From positions 434,001 to 498,000 of the forward strand of contig CAVOIB010000010.1 in NCBI GenBank assembly GCA_963695975.1: 64,000 bases of DNA, read 5' to 3'. The DNA is from JBBQVZ01 sp963695975. Lineage in GTDB: Bacteria; Actinomycetota; UBA4738; HRBIN12. Shown in pieces: positions 26,228 to 34,941 of the stretch (position 1 is its first letter; every line of letters begins with the position of its first letter). The notes below the pieces were generated by a model. That model saw nothing but the letters and a program-made list of their open reading frames with translations. It was not told the DNA's origin and made no database searches. A program made the position numbers and the translations under genes.

Positions 26228-28155
26228 CAGTCGGACGCCCCGCCGTTCACCGCGCCCGTCTCCTGGATCCCGAGCAGTCCCTCGATCACCTGCCGGACGA
26301 TCGGAGCCGCCGACGTGGAACCGTGGCCGCCCTGCTCGATCATGGCGACGACCACGTACTTCGGATCGCCCGCCGGCACGATAGCCGCGAACCACGAGGT
26401 GTCCTGGAACGGCGGCCGCTGGGCGGTCCCCGTCTTTCCGGCGATCGGATAGGTCGACAGCGGGAAGCCGGAGAACGCTAGTCCCGCGGTCCCGCCAGGT
26501 TGCGTGACGGTCGCGAGCGCTGTCTTGATGTAGTCGATCTCGGCCTGCGTGTATGGAAGCTCGTGTTGGCCGCAGTGGCCGCTCACTCGTCGAGCGATCG
26601 TGCCGTCGGGACGCTCGATCCGATCGACGAGATGCGGGCGGCAGAGCTTGCCGCCGTTCGCGATGGCGGCGTACGCCGTCGCCAGCTGCATCGGGGTCAC
26701 GGTGACGTAGCCCTGTCCGATCGCCATCTGGATGTAGTCGCCGGGGAGCCAGACCTCCTCACCCGGATTGAACAGCCGGGGGTTATCCGCCGCGAACGTC
26801 GCCTTCCAGGCCGGATCGGGGATCAGGCCCTCGGTCTCAGAGGGGAGGTCGATGCCCGTGGCCTTGCCGAACCCGAACTGGCGGAGGTCATGCTGCAGGG
26901 CGAGCGCGTTGTCCGCGAACTGGTTGGCCTTCCAGCGATCGTAGTAGTCGGCACCGAACTGGTAGAAGACGGTGTCGCACGAGATCTTCAGCGCGTTCGC
27001 GATCGAGATCGAGCCGAGGTTGGCCGTCGACCAGTTGTGGAACACGGTCGTCGTGTCGCCGGGGTAGACGTACTCAGGCGGACACGGATAGTAGCTGCCG
27101 AGGCTCGCGATGCCGTTCTGCACCGCCGAAAGCGCGATGAACGGCTTGAACGTCGAGCCGGGGGCATAGGTCAGCTGGGTGGCCCGGTTGACCGTCGGCG
27201 ACGAAGCGCTCGTGAACAGATACGAGGCCTGTTTCGAACTGATGCCCTGGACGAACCACGACGGGTCGAACGATGGCCACGACGCGAGCGCCTTCACGCC
27301 GCCGGTCGACGGATCCATGACGATCACCGCGCCCGAGGTCCCCTTCAGATACCCGGGCGGATCCTGCGATGCGTCGAAGGTCGCCCGGGCGCGCTCGATG
27401 CCCTGCACGAGCGCGCGCTCGGCGATGCGCTGGGCATCGATGTCGAGCGAGAGAACGAGGTCGTTGCCGGGTGTGGGGTCCTGGGCGCCGAGCGAGCGGA
27501 TCACCTGGCTCGACGAGTTCACCAGGTATTTCTCGAGCCCCTTCCTCCCGCGGAGGTAGTGCTCGTACGTCTGCTCCAATCCGGATTTCCCGACCAGGTC
27601 ATTGGGGCCGTAGTTCGCGAACGCGGGATCTTTCAGCTCCTGCGCGTCGATCTGCCCGACCCAGCCCAGCTCGTGCGCCGCCATCGTGTTCTGCGGATAC
27701 TCACGGACCGAGGCCTGCACAACCTCGACCCCGGGGAACTGGCGCTTGTGCTCGCCCAGGTAGTCGGCGACCGTCTCGTCTACATCGAACGCGATCGGCT
27801 TCGGCTGGTAGTCGAAGTACCGCTTGTCGTCGAGGCTCGCCCGGATGTCCTTCACAGGGATGGCGAGGATCTCGGACAGGCGGAGCAGCTCCTCCTCCGC
27901 GTCGGCCCTGAGCTGGTCCCTGGTGACCCGAACCTCGAGCGACACCCGATTGCCGACGAGCGGACGGCCACGATCGTCGACGATGCTCCCGCGCGCCGCG
28001 TCGGTGCGGACGATCCGTACCGACTGATCGCGGATCTGCGCGGTGGCCGACGCCGAATCCAACACCTGCAGGAACCACAGGCGTGTCGTGAGCGCGGCGA
28101 ACATGAACGCGACCAGGATCGCGAGCGTCTTGAGTCGGGCGGTCGATCGTTCCAT
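26227..28155 (-). CDS. mrdA: Penicillin-binding protein 2 (elongasome transpeptidase)
   Basis: 642 residues. A short cytoplasmic tail and one membrane helix (about 10-30) lead to a PBP dimerisation domain and a transpeptidase domain with SxxK as STFK (near residue 335), SCD in the SxN position, and KTGTAQ near 572. Class B PBP that cross-links strands made by RodA. It lies between mreD and rodA with three-base spacing or overlap. Confidence 0.95.
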   Translation of the reverse strand: MERSTARLKTLAILVAFMFAALTTRLWFLQVLDSASATAQIRDQSVRIVRTDAARGSIVDDRGRPLVGNRVSLEVRVTRDQLRADAEEELLRLSEILAIPVKDIRASLDDKRYFDYQPKPIAFDVDETVADYLGEHKRQFPGVEVVQASVREYPQNTMAAHELGWVGQIDAQELKDPAFANYGPNDLVGKSGLEQTYEHYLRGRKGLEKYLVNSSSQVIRSLGAQDPTPGNDLVLSLDIDAQRIAERALVQGIERARATFDASQDPPGYLKGTSGAVIVMDPSTGGVKALASWPSFDPSWFVQGISSKQASYLFTSASSPTVNRATQLTYAPGSTFKPFIALSAVQNGIASLGSYYPCPPEYVYPGDTTTVFHNWSTANLGSISIANALKISCDTVFYQFGADYYDRWKANQFADNALALQHDLRQFGFGKATGIDLPSETEGLIPDPAWKATFAADNPRLFNPGEEVWLPGDYIQMAIGQGYVTVTPMQLATAYAAIANGGKLCRPHLVDRIERPDGTIARRVSGHCGQHELPYTQAEIDYIKTALATVTQPGGTAGLAFSGFPLSTYPIAGKTGTAQRPPFQDTSWFAAIVPAGDPKYVVVAMIEQGGHGSTSAAPIVRQVIEGLLGIQETGAVNGGASD

Positions 28156-28157
28156 GG

Positions 28158-28667
28158 CTAGAAGCGCACCACACGTTTCGGTCTGGACCCCTCGAAGATA
28201 CGCCGTAGCACGGGATAGACCAGGGGCGTGAGGATCGCGTTGTAGACGGCCGTGAGGAGCGCGACCCGGAGCGAGAAGAGCAGCGGGTCGTCGGCCTGCC
28301 CGAGCAGGAACGACACGATCTCATAGAAGATCACCCCGGCGAACGTGCCGACCGCGACGAGCACGGTCGGCAGGAGCGGAGACGGGGAGACGATGTACTG
28401 CCGCGCCAGTCCGACCGTGTAGCCGAGGAGCGTCAGCGTGAGAGCGGTGATGCCCTTCGGCTGGTTGAGCAGGAAGTCTTGTGCCATGCCCCCTGCGAAC
28501 CCGACGATCGCACCCTCGTTCGGCCCTTCGAGGATCGCCATGAGGATCGTGACGACGTAGAGCAGCTCCGGACGCACCCCCACCAGCTTGAGCTGAGTGA
28601 AGACAGTGGATTGCAGGAGGAGGGCGGTCACGATCACGGCGGCAAGCGCCAAGGTCCGTCGCAGCAC
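28158..28667 (-). CDS. mreD: Rod shape-determining protein MreD
   Basis: 169 residues, four to five membrane helices, starting MLRRTLALAAVIVTALLLQS and containing the MreD-like GVRPELLYVVTILMAILEGPNEGAIVGFAGG. MreD is a small membrane component of the elongasome that works with MreC to activate PBP2-RodA. It is separated from mreC and mrdA by three and two bases. Confidence 0.9.
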   Translation of the reverse strand: MLRRTLALAAVIVTALLLQSTVFTQLKLVGVRPELLYVVTILMAILEGPNEGAIVGFAGGMAQDFLLNQPKGITALTLTLLGYTVGLARQYIVSPSPLLPTVLVAVGTFAGVIFYEIVSFLLGQADDPLLFSLRVALLTAVYNAILTPLVYPVLRRIFEGSRPKRVVRF

Positions 28668-28670
28668 GCT

Positions 28671-29528
28671 TCAGCTCCGGCTTCGCGAGGTCTGGAGCAC
28701 GAGCACGAATTCCAGTGCGGAGAAGTCGACGGCCGGCCGCACGCTGACGAACTCCTGCAGCTCCGAACTCGGGATGACATGCGAAACCTGGCCGATCACG
28801 AGCCCCGGAGGGAAGAGGCCACGCTGGCCGTTCACCTCATAGCCCTGCGTGACCACGGTCTCGTTGCCCTGGACGACCGTGCCCGGGTTCACCAGACTCA
28901 TCCGCAGATCGCCTTCGCCTTGGCCCTCGACCAATCCGGTCTCATGCGATACGGAGAGGCGGCCGGCGACGGCGGAGTCCCGGTCGATGATCAGCTCGAC
29001 CTCGGCAGAGAGCGCGGTCACCTGGACCACCTTCCCCACGAGCATCGGGCCCTCGGTCGAACCGGTGATGACCGGCTGGTCGACCCGGATACCTACATCC
29101 GAACCGCGATTGATCGTGATCGTCCAGCGGAAGTTCGACAGGCCGTTCGCGATCACCACCGCAGGGACCGACGCCGGGGTCAGGCTCTCCTTGAGTCCGA
29201 GCAGGTCCGCGAGTTGCGCGACCTGGCTCTCGAGGTAGGTCGCACGCTGCATCTGAGCCCGCAGGGCAGCGTTATCGTCCCTGAGCTGCAAGTTCTCACG
29301 CTCCAGGGACGGCAGGTGCACGAGGCCGGTGAAGAAATCGCCGATGGGGCGCGTCACGGTGGTGACGGCCTGCTGCAGCGGCGCCATCGCCGCGAGCGCG
29401 ATCCGCCCGAGGCCCGCCAACGGACCGTTCTGCCCTTCACGATAGTCGAGCGTGATCACCGCTAGAGAGATAGACACGAGAATGACGACGAGGAGCCGCG
29501 TGCTCCGGGGGCGCTGCCGAGTGACCAC
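28671..29528 (-). CDS. mreC: Rod shape-determining protein MreC
   Basis: 285 residues. Membrane helix near 13-30, a coiled coil (about 65-105, ERENLQLRDDNAALRAQM), then the MreC beta domains with NRGSDVGIRVDQPVI and RLSVSHETGLVEGQG. MreC is periplasmic or wall-side and contacts PBP2. I chose the GTG five bases after the mreB stop, giving MVTRQRPRSTRLL; earlier in-frame starts lie inside mreB. CACGGCGGTTACCGCCGTG, an inverted repeat, covers the mreB stop and this start. Confidence 0.92.
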   Translation of the reverse strand: MVTRQRPRSTRLLVVILVSISLAVITLDYREGQNGPLAGLGRIALAAMAPLQQAVTTVTRPIGDFFTGLVHLPSLERENLQLRDDNAALRAQMQRATYLESQVAQLADLLGLKESLTPASVPAVVIANGLSNFRWTITINRGSDVGIRVDQPVITGSTEGPMLVGKVVQVTALSAEVELIIDRDSAVAGRLSVSHETGLVEGQGEGDLRMSLVNPGTVVQGNETVVTQGYEVNGQRGLFPPGLVIGQVSHVIPSSELQEFVSVRPAVDFSALEFVLVLQTSRSRS

Positions 29529-29533
29529 GGCGG

Positions 29534-30649
29534 TTACCGCCGTGAGGGGCTGACCAGGACCCGCTGCAGGACCTCGAACTCCTCCAGGCACTTGCCCGAC
29601 CCGAGGACTACGGCCTGGAGCGGGGTGTCGGCGATGCGGACCGGCATCCCCGTCTCATGCCGCAGCCGCTTGTCGAGACCGCGCAGGAGCGCTCCGCCGC
29701 CGGTGAGGATGATGCCGCTGTCCATGATGTCCGCGGAAAGCTCTGGCGGTGTGCGATCCAGCGTCGTCTTGATGGCGTCGATGATGGCGTTCACCGGTTC
29801 CTCGATGGCGCGGCGGATCTCCTCGGCGCTGATCGTGATCGTCTTCGGCAAACCACTTACGAGGTCTCGGCCCTTGATCTCGGCGACGAGCTCCTCCGGC
29901 ATCGGGAACACCGATGCGATCGCGAGCTTGATCGCTTCCGACGTTCGCTCGCCCAGCAAGAGCGAGTATTCCTTCTTCACGTGCTGGATGATCGCCTCGT
30001 CCAGCTCGTCGCCGCCGATGCGGATGCTCGTCGACGTGACGATCCCGCCGAGCGAGATCACCGCGACCTCCGTCGTGCCGCCGCCGATGTCAACGACCAT
30101 ATTGCCGGTCGGTTCGTGGATCGGAAGCCCGGCGCCGATCGCGGCGGCCATCGGCTCCTCGATGATGTACGCGCGACGTGCCCCCGCTGCGATCGTGGCT
30201 TCCTCAACCGCGCGCTGCTCCACACCGGTGATGCCGGAGGGGACACACACGACCACCCGCGGCTTCGCGAGCAGGCGTCGCTTGTGCACCTTCTGGATGA
30301 AGTAGCGCAGCATCTTCTCCGTCACGTCGAAGTCGGCGATCACGCCGTCTTTGAGTGGCCTCACGGCCTGGATGTGGCTCGGCGTGCGGCCGATCATCCG
30401 CTTGGCTTCGGCCCCGACGGCGAGTATGGCTCCGCTAAGGGTGTTGATCGCCACCACGGACGGCTCGTTCAGAACGACGCCACGACCGCGCACGTACACG
30501 AGCGTGTTCGCCGTTCCGAGGTCGACCGCCATGTCTCGACCAAGGAACCCGAGCACTCCCTCCGTCCCCTGATGCCGGGACGTGGGAGAAGAGGATCGTT
30601 GGAGACCATCGGCCATGGGCTCCCGGTCATTCAACAGGACCCGTTCCAT
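29534..30649 (-). CDS. mreB: Rod shape-determining actin MreB
   Basis: 371 residues from the ATG at 30649. The actin-fold motifs MAVDLGTANTLVYVRGRG, DIGGGTTEVAVI and ILTGGGALLRGLD are intact. MreB filaments orient cell-wall synthesis. The start lies only 17 bp from the divergent fabD start and has no Shine-Dalgarno. An ATG 11 codons in (30616) is an alternative; either way there is an unusual Ser/Arg-rich extension before the conserved GRDMAVDL. Confidence 0.95.
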   Translation of the reverse strand: MERVLLNDREPMADGLQRSSSPTSRHQGTEGVLGFLGRDMAVDLGTANTLVYVRGRGVVLNEPSVVAINTLSGAILAVGAEAKRMIGRTPSHIQAVRPLKDGVIADFDVTEKMLRYFIQKVHKRRLLAKPRVVVCVPSGITGVEQRAVEEATIAAGARRAYIIEEPMAAAIGAGLPIHEPTGNMVVDIGGGTTEVAVISLGGIVTSTSIRIGGDELDEAIIQHVKKEYSLLLGERTSEAIKLAIASVFPMPEELVAEIKGRDLVSGLPKTITISAEEIRRAIEEPVNAIIDAIKTTLDRTPPELSADIMDSGIILTGGGALLRGLDKRLRHETGMPVRIADTPLQAVVLGSGKCLEEFEVLQRVLVSPSRR

Positions 30650-30666
30650 CGTGGCAACCTGTGCGC
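30650..30666. promoter_or_regulatory. Very short divergent mreB/fabD promoter region
   Basis: Only 17 bp separate the two start codons. CAACCT (30655-30660) lies six bases before the fabD ATG, and CAGGTT on the other strand (30661-30656) lies six bases before the mreB ATG. The two candidate -10 boxes overlap by five bases and both messages would be leaderless. The hexamers are poor matches to TANNNT, so confidence is limited. Confidence 0.35.
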
Positions 30667-31596
30667 ATGAACGACATCGACACGACACACGCCGTCGTCT
30701 TCCCGGGGCAGGGATCGCATTTCGCGGGGATGGCCGATGCGTGGACCGCGCATCCTGCGAGCGCGGCCGTCCTCGCGGAGGCCTCCGAGTCCATGGGCCT
30801 CGACCTCGCCGCCGCCTGTCACGACGAGGAACGCCTCGCGAGCACCGAGTTCGTTCAGCCCGCCTTGCTCGCCTGCGACATCGCAGCGTTCAAGGTGATG
30901 GAGGCGCACGATATCCTTGTCGCCGGCGCGGCCGGACACTCGCTCGGGGAGTTCGCGGCGTTGGTCGCCTCCGGCGCCATGACGCTCGCCGACGCGCTCG
31001 ATGTGGTCGTGATCCGTGGCCGGGCGATGCGGTTGGCGGGCGAGGAACGGCCGGGAACGATGGCGGCGCTGATCGGCCTGGACGCGGAGCAGGCGGCGGT
31101 GCTCTGCGACGACGCGCGCGGTGACGACGTCCTCGTCGTCGCGAATGAGAACTCGCCGGCGCAGGTTGTGGTCAGCGGATCGGTCTCGGCCGTGGAGCGC
31201 CTGCAGGCCCTCGCCCGCGACCGCCAGGTCCGCGCCGTCCGGCTCAACGTCGCTGGTGCGTTCCACTCGCCGTTGATGGAGCCCGCGGTCGCACCCATCG
31301 TCGAACGCCTAGCGTCGATCGCGTTCGCGTCGCCGCGGTTCCCGATCGCGGAAAACGTCGTCGGAACGCTCGTGGAAGATCCCGAGGAGCTCCGCACTCT
31401 CCTCGGGCGGCAGGTGGTCTCGCCGGTGCGGTGGGTCGGATGCGCGCACGCGCTCTTCGCGACCGGCGCGACCACGTTCCTGGAAGCTGGGCCGGGCGAC
31501 GTGCTGACGAAGCTCGCCAAGCGCGTGGTGCCTGGCGCGTACGCGCTCGCGATCGGCTCACCCGACGCGGCGGCCGCGTTCGCGGCCGGTCTCTGA
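30667..31596 (+). CDS. fabD: Malonyl-CoA:ACP transacylase
   Basis: 309 residues. It has FPGQGSHFAGM at the N-terminus, the nucleophile elbow GHSLGEF with S92, and NVAGAFHSPLM with the second catalytic His. It loads malonyl groups onto the acyl carrier protein encoded downstream. First gene of the FAS II operon fabD-fabH-fabG-acpP-fabF, and divergent from mreB. An in-frame GTG two codons upstream falls beyond the proposed -10 box and seems less likely. Confidence 0.95.
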   Translation: MNDIDTTHAVVFPGQGSHFAGMADAWTAHPASAAVLAEASESMGLDLAAACHDEERLASTEFVQPALLACDIAAFKVMEAHDILVAGAAGHSLGEFAALVASGAMTLADALDVVVIRGRAMRLAGEERPGTMAALIGLDAEQAAVLCDDARGDDVLVVANENSPAQVVVSGSVSAVERLQALARDRQVRAVRLNVAGAFHSPLMEPAVAPIVERLASIAFASPRFPIAENVVGTLVEDPEELRTLLGRQVVSPVRWVGCAHALFATGATTFLEAGPGDVLTKLAKRVVPGAYALAIGSPDAAAAFAAGL

Positions 31597-31626
31597 GGGA
31601 GGTTCGCCGGTACCGGGCGGGGACGA

Positions 31627-31632
31627 TATCCT
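31627..31632 (+). promoter_or_regulatory. fabH -10 box (leaderless)
   Basis: TATCCT lies six bases before the fabH GTG in the 42-bp fabD-fabH gap and would allow internal initiation in the FAS operon. Confidence 0.5.
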
Positions 31633-31638
31633 CGGGCC

Positions 31639-32637
31639 GTGACCCGTTACGCGACGATCGCCGGTGTGGGTTCCTACCTTCCGCCACGACTGGTTCCCAA
31701 CACGTGGTTCGAGTCGCGGATCGAGACGTCCGACGAGTGGATCCGTGACCGGACCGGGATCGAAGCGCGCCATTTCGTGGACGACGGTGTGCTCACGTCC
31801 GACCTCGCGGTTGAAGCCGCTCATTCCGCGATGGCCTCCGCGACGATCGAGCCGGGGCAGATCGACCTGATCGTCTGTGCGAGCGTGACCGGCGATACGC
31901 CCTTCCCGGCCACGGCGGTGTGGGTGCAGCAGAAGCTGGGTATCTCGTGCCCCGCGTTCGACGTGAACGCCGCCTGCGCAGGGTTCTCCTACGCCCTCGC
32001 AACCGCGACCGCGATGATCGGTGCGGGGATGGCAGACACGGTCCTCGTGATCGGGGCCGAGGCGTTCAGCAAGATCTTGGACTTCACGGATCGGGCGACA
32101 TGCGTGCTGTTCGGTGACGGCGCCGGGGCGACCATCCTGTGTGCGTCGGAGCAACCCGGGATCGAGGGAACCGTCCTCGGAGCGGACGGTCGGGCGGCTG
32201 AGATCCTGATCATGCCTGGGGGCGGTTCGCGCGAACCGGCGTCACCGGAGACGATCGCCACCAGCCGTCACCGCATCTTCATGCCCAACGGGCGTGAGGT
32301 GTTCAAGCGCGCGGTGACCGAGATGGCCGCCGCCTGCGACGAGGTCCTCCAGAAGAACGGGCATCGTCCCGAGGACGTCGACGTCCTCATCCCCCACCAG
32401 GCGAACGCACGCATCATGACCGCTGTGGCCTCGCGGCTGCGCATCCCCGAGGAGAAGGCCGTGATCGACGTGGCGCAGGTCGGCAACACGAGCGCGGCAT
32501 CGATCCCGATCGCGCTCGATCGCGCGTGGCGCGCCGGCCGCATCCACGAGGGCGACCTCGTGCTCTTCACGTCGTTCGGTGCCGGCCTCACCTGGGGCGC
32601 CACGGTGATGCGCTGGACCATGCCGGGGCCCGCGTGA
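31639..32637 (+). CDS. fabH: Beta-ketoacyl-ACP synthase III
   Basis: 332 residues. The nucleophile is C113 in VNAACAGFSYAL; the His and Asn partners are in LIPHQANARI and GNTSAAS. KAS III starts fatty-acid synthesis by condensing acyl-CoA with malonyl-ACP. In actinobacteria it often takes branched acyl-CoA primers; specificity cannot be read here. GTG start with a TATCCT box upstream. Its stop overlaps the fabG start. Confidence 0.96.
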   Translation: MTRYATIAGVGSYLPPRLVPNTWFESRIETSDEWIRDRTGIEARHFVDDGVLTSDLAVEAAHSAMASATIEPGQIDLIVCASVTGDTPFPATAVWVQQKLGISCPAFDVNAACAGFSYALATATAMIGAGMADTVLVIGAEAFSKILDFTDRATCVLFGDGAGATILCASEQPGIEGTVLGADGRAAEILIMPGGGSREPASPETIATSRHRIFMPNGREVFKRAVTEMAAACDEVLQKNGHRPEDVDVLIPHQANARIMTAVASRLRIPEEKAVIDVAQVGNTSAASIPIALDRAWRAGRIHEGDLVLFTSFGAGLTWGATVMRWTMPGPA

Positions 32638-33371
32638 GCCGCCACGTCGCGGTCGTCACCGGCGCGTCGCGTGGGCTCGGACGCGCCTGTGCGATCGCGC
32701 TCGCCGGCGCCGGGTGGACCGTCGCGGTGGGCTATCGCTCGAACGAGGCCAACGCGAAAGAGACGCTCGACGCGCTCGAGGCCGCGGGCAGGCCGGGGCT
32801 CGCGGTGTACCTGGACATCACCGATGAGTCGAGCGTGCAAGAGGCGTTCAGGCGCGTTGCCGAAGAAGCCGGCGGCGTCACCGGTCTCGTCAACAACGCG
32901 GGGTTCTCTCAAGACGGTCTCTTGGTCAAGTACTCGATGGAGACGTACGACCGCGTGATGGAGACGAACGTCCGGGGTTCGTTCCTCTGCACGCAGGCCG
33001 CACTGCGGAGCATGCTCAGGGCGAGATGGGGACGCATCGTGAACATGTCGTCGGCGGTCGCGCTGCGCGGGAACGCGGGCCAGACGGCCTACGCGGCCTC
33101 GAAGGCGGCGCTCCTGGGGATGACCAAGTCGCTCGCGCGAGAGATCGGCGCGCGGGGCATCACCGTGAACGCCGTCTGTCCGGGTCTGGTCGATACCGAG
33201 ATGACGTCACACCTGGACGAAGACGCCGTCGCCTACTACGTGGATCGCACGCCGGCAGGCCGAACCGCCACGCACGATGAGGTCGCCGTCGTCGTTCGGT
33301 TCCTGATGTCGGACGAGGCGTCGTACGTGAACGGCGCGGTCGTTCCGGTCGACGGCGGGTTGACGGCGTAG
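32634..33371 (+). CDS. fabG: 3-oxoacyl-ACP reductase
   Basis: 245 residues, SDR fold. Cofactor motif TGASRGLG, NNAG, and catalytic Ser-Tyr-Lys in VNMSSAVAL and TAYAASKAA. It performs the NADPH-dependent keto reduction of the elongation cycle. The GTG overlaps the fabH TGA (GTGA), which fixes the start and implies coupling. Earlier in-frame starts lie within fabH. Confidence 0.94.
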   Translation: MSRHVAVVTGASRGLGRACAIALAGAGWTVAVGYRSNEANAKETLDALEAAGRPGLAVYLDITDESSVQEAFRRVAEEAGGVTGLVNNAGFSQDGLLVKYSMETYDRVMETNVRGSFLCTQAALRSMLRARWGRIVNMSSAVALRGNAGQTAYAASKAALLGMTKSLAREIGARGITVNAVCPGLVDTEMTSHLDEDAVAYYVDRTPAGRTATHDEVAVVVRFLMSDEASYVNGAVVPVDGGLTA

Positions 33372-33392
33372 TCACGCAGGGGTCCGGGGACT

Positions 33393-33398
33393 AGGCTC
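33393..33398 (+). promoter_or_regulatory. Candidate acpP -10 box
   Basis: TAGGCT lies 34 bp before the acpP ATG and would give a leader of roughly 28 nt carrying the AAGGAGGA ribosome-binding site, unlike the leaderless genes around it. A separate strong promoter for acpP would fit the high demand for carrier protein. Confidence 0.4.
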
Positions 33399-33432
33399 CT
33401 GCGGACGACGACGGGAACCAAGGAGGAACGGG

Positions 33433-33681
33433 ATGGATCGTTCGGAGATCGAGGTGCGGGTCAAGAAGGTGCTCGCGGAGCAGCTGGCCGTGGACGAGGC
33501 CCAAGTGGTCCCGGACGCGCGCTTCGCCGAAGATCTGAACGCCGACTCACTTGACCTCGTGGAAGCGGTGCTCGCGCTCGAGGAGGAATGGAGCATCGAG
33601 ATCCCCGAGGACGAGATGGAGAGCGTGAAGACGGTGGGTCAGGCCGTGGATATGGTCGCCTCCAAGCTCGGCGTGTCCTGA
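33433..33681 (+). CDS. acpP: Acyl carrier protein
   Basis: 82 residues, acidic. The phosphopantetheine site is S39 in the NADSLDLVE motif. It carries acyl intermediates between the Fab enzymes. A strong AAGGAGGA sits seven bases before the ATG, one of the clearest Shine-Dalgarno sites in the window. It lies between fabG and fabF. Confidence 0.97.
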   Translation: MDRSEIEVRVKKVLAEQLAVDEAQVVPDARFAEDLNADSLDLVEAVLALEEEWSIEIPEDEMESVKTVGQAVDMVASKLGVS

Positions 33682-33690
33682 GGGGGCGCC

Positions 33691-34926
33691 GTGACCGCTC
33701 GTCCGAGGGTCGTCATCACGGGGATCGGACCGGTCACGCCGGTTGGGACCGGCCGTGCCGACTTCTGGGCGGGCCTTACGAGCGGACGCAATGGTGTCCG
33801 CACGATCACCCGTTTCCCGATCGACGACCTGAACGTCACGGTTGCGGGAGAGGTCGACGTCTTCGAGCCTGGGGACTACCTCGACCCGAAGGAGATCCGC
33901 CGCACCGATCGGTTCACGCAGTTCGGCGTCGCCGCGGCCCGGCTTGCGTGGGAAGACGCGGGCGAGCCCGACCCGGTGTCGGAACGCGCTGGCGTGATCT
34001 TCGCGACCGGCATCGGCGGGATCGAAACGCTGCTCAAGCAGTACGACGTGTTGCGCGAGAAGGGTCCAGGGCGCGTCTCGCCGTTCATGGTGCCGATGCT
34101 CATGGCGAACGCCCCCGCCGGACACATCGCCATGAAGTTCGGACTGACGGGGGCGAATTTCGCGACGATCTCGGCATGTTCGTCGAGCAACCATGCGATC
34201 TTCGAAGCGATGCGGCTGTTGCGCGAGGGTACATTGGATCTGTGCGTCGCGGGCGGTACGGAGTCGGCCACGATGCCGCTCACGGTCGCCGCGTTCTCCC
34301 AGATGACCGCGCTCACCAGGAACCCGGATCCCGATGCGGCCTCGCGACCGTTCGATGCCAAGCGCGACGGCTTCGTCCTGTCGGAAGGTGCGTGTGCGCT
34401 GATCATGGAGACCGAGGAGCATGCCAACGCGCGCGGCGCGCGGATCTACTGCGAGGTCGCGGGCGCGGGCGCGAGCGATGACGCGTTCCACATCACGGCG
34501 CCCGACCCGAAGGGCTCTGGAGCCGCGCTCGCCATGCGGTGGGCCCTCGCCGACGCCGGCGCCGAGCCGGACCAGGTGACATACATCAACGCACACGGGA
34601 CGTCGACGCCGCTGAACGATGCATCGGAGGCGGCCGCGATCACGGCCGTCTTGGGTGACCACGCCCGGACCGTCGCCGTGTCATCCACGAAATCGATGAC
34701 GGGCCACCAGATGGGGGCGGCGGGCGCGGTCGAAGGGGCGGCCTGCGCCCTGGCGATCGCGAACGGCCTGATCCCGCCCACGATCCACTACTCGGAGCCC
34801 GATCCGGATATCGATCTCGACGTCACGCCGAACGTGGCCCGCGAGTTGGACGTCACGTTCGCCCTCTCGAACTCGTTCGGGTTCGGCGGGCACAACACCT
34901 GTGTCGCGTTCCGCAAGATCGCCTAG
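33691..34926 (+). CDS. fabF: Beta-ketoacyl-ACP synthase II
   Basis: 411 residues. Cys-His-His catalytic set: C163 in ISACSSSNHA, His in NAHGTSTPLND and His in STKSMTGHQMGAAG. It extends acyl-ACP chains. GTG start nine bases after the acpP stop, with GAGGGGG upstream. It ends the FAS II operon; the remaining cycle enzymes (fabA/Z, fabI) are not in the window. Confidence 0.95.
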   Translation: MTARPRVVITGIGPVTPVGTGRADFWAGLTSGRNGVRTITRFPIDDLNVTVAGEVDVFEPGDYLDPKEIRRTDRFTQFGVAAARLAWEDAGEPDPVSERAGVIFATGIGGIETLLKQYDVLREKGPGRVSPFMVPMLMANAPAGHIAMKFGLTGANFATISACSSSNHAIFEAMRLLREGTLDLCVAGGTESATMPLTVAAFSQMTALTRNPDPDAASRPFDAKRDGFVLSEGACALIMETEEHANARGARIYCEVAGAGASDDAFHITAPDPKGSGAALAMRWALADAGAEPDQVTYINAHGTSTPLNDASEAAAITAVLGDHARTVAVSSTKSMTGHQMGAAGAVEGAACALAIANGLIPPTIHYSEPDPDIDLDVTPNVARELDVTFALSNSFGFGGHNTCVAFRKIA

Positions 34927-34941
34927 TCTGCCTCAGACTAG
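34923..34941. terminator. Hairpin containing both facing stop codons (fabF and serine hydrolase)
   Basis: CTAGTCTG-CCT-CAGACTAG is a perfect eight-pair stem with a three-base loop. The fabF TAG lies in one arm and the TAG of the convergent serine hydrolase in the other. No U-tract. It is a likely bidirectional terminator. Confidence 0.55.
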
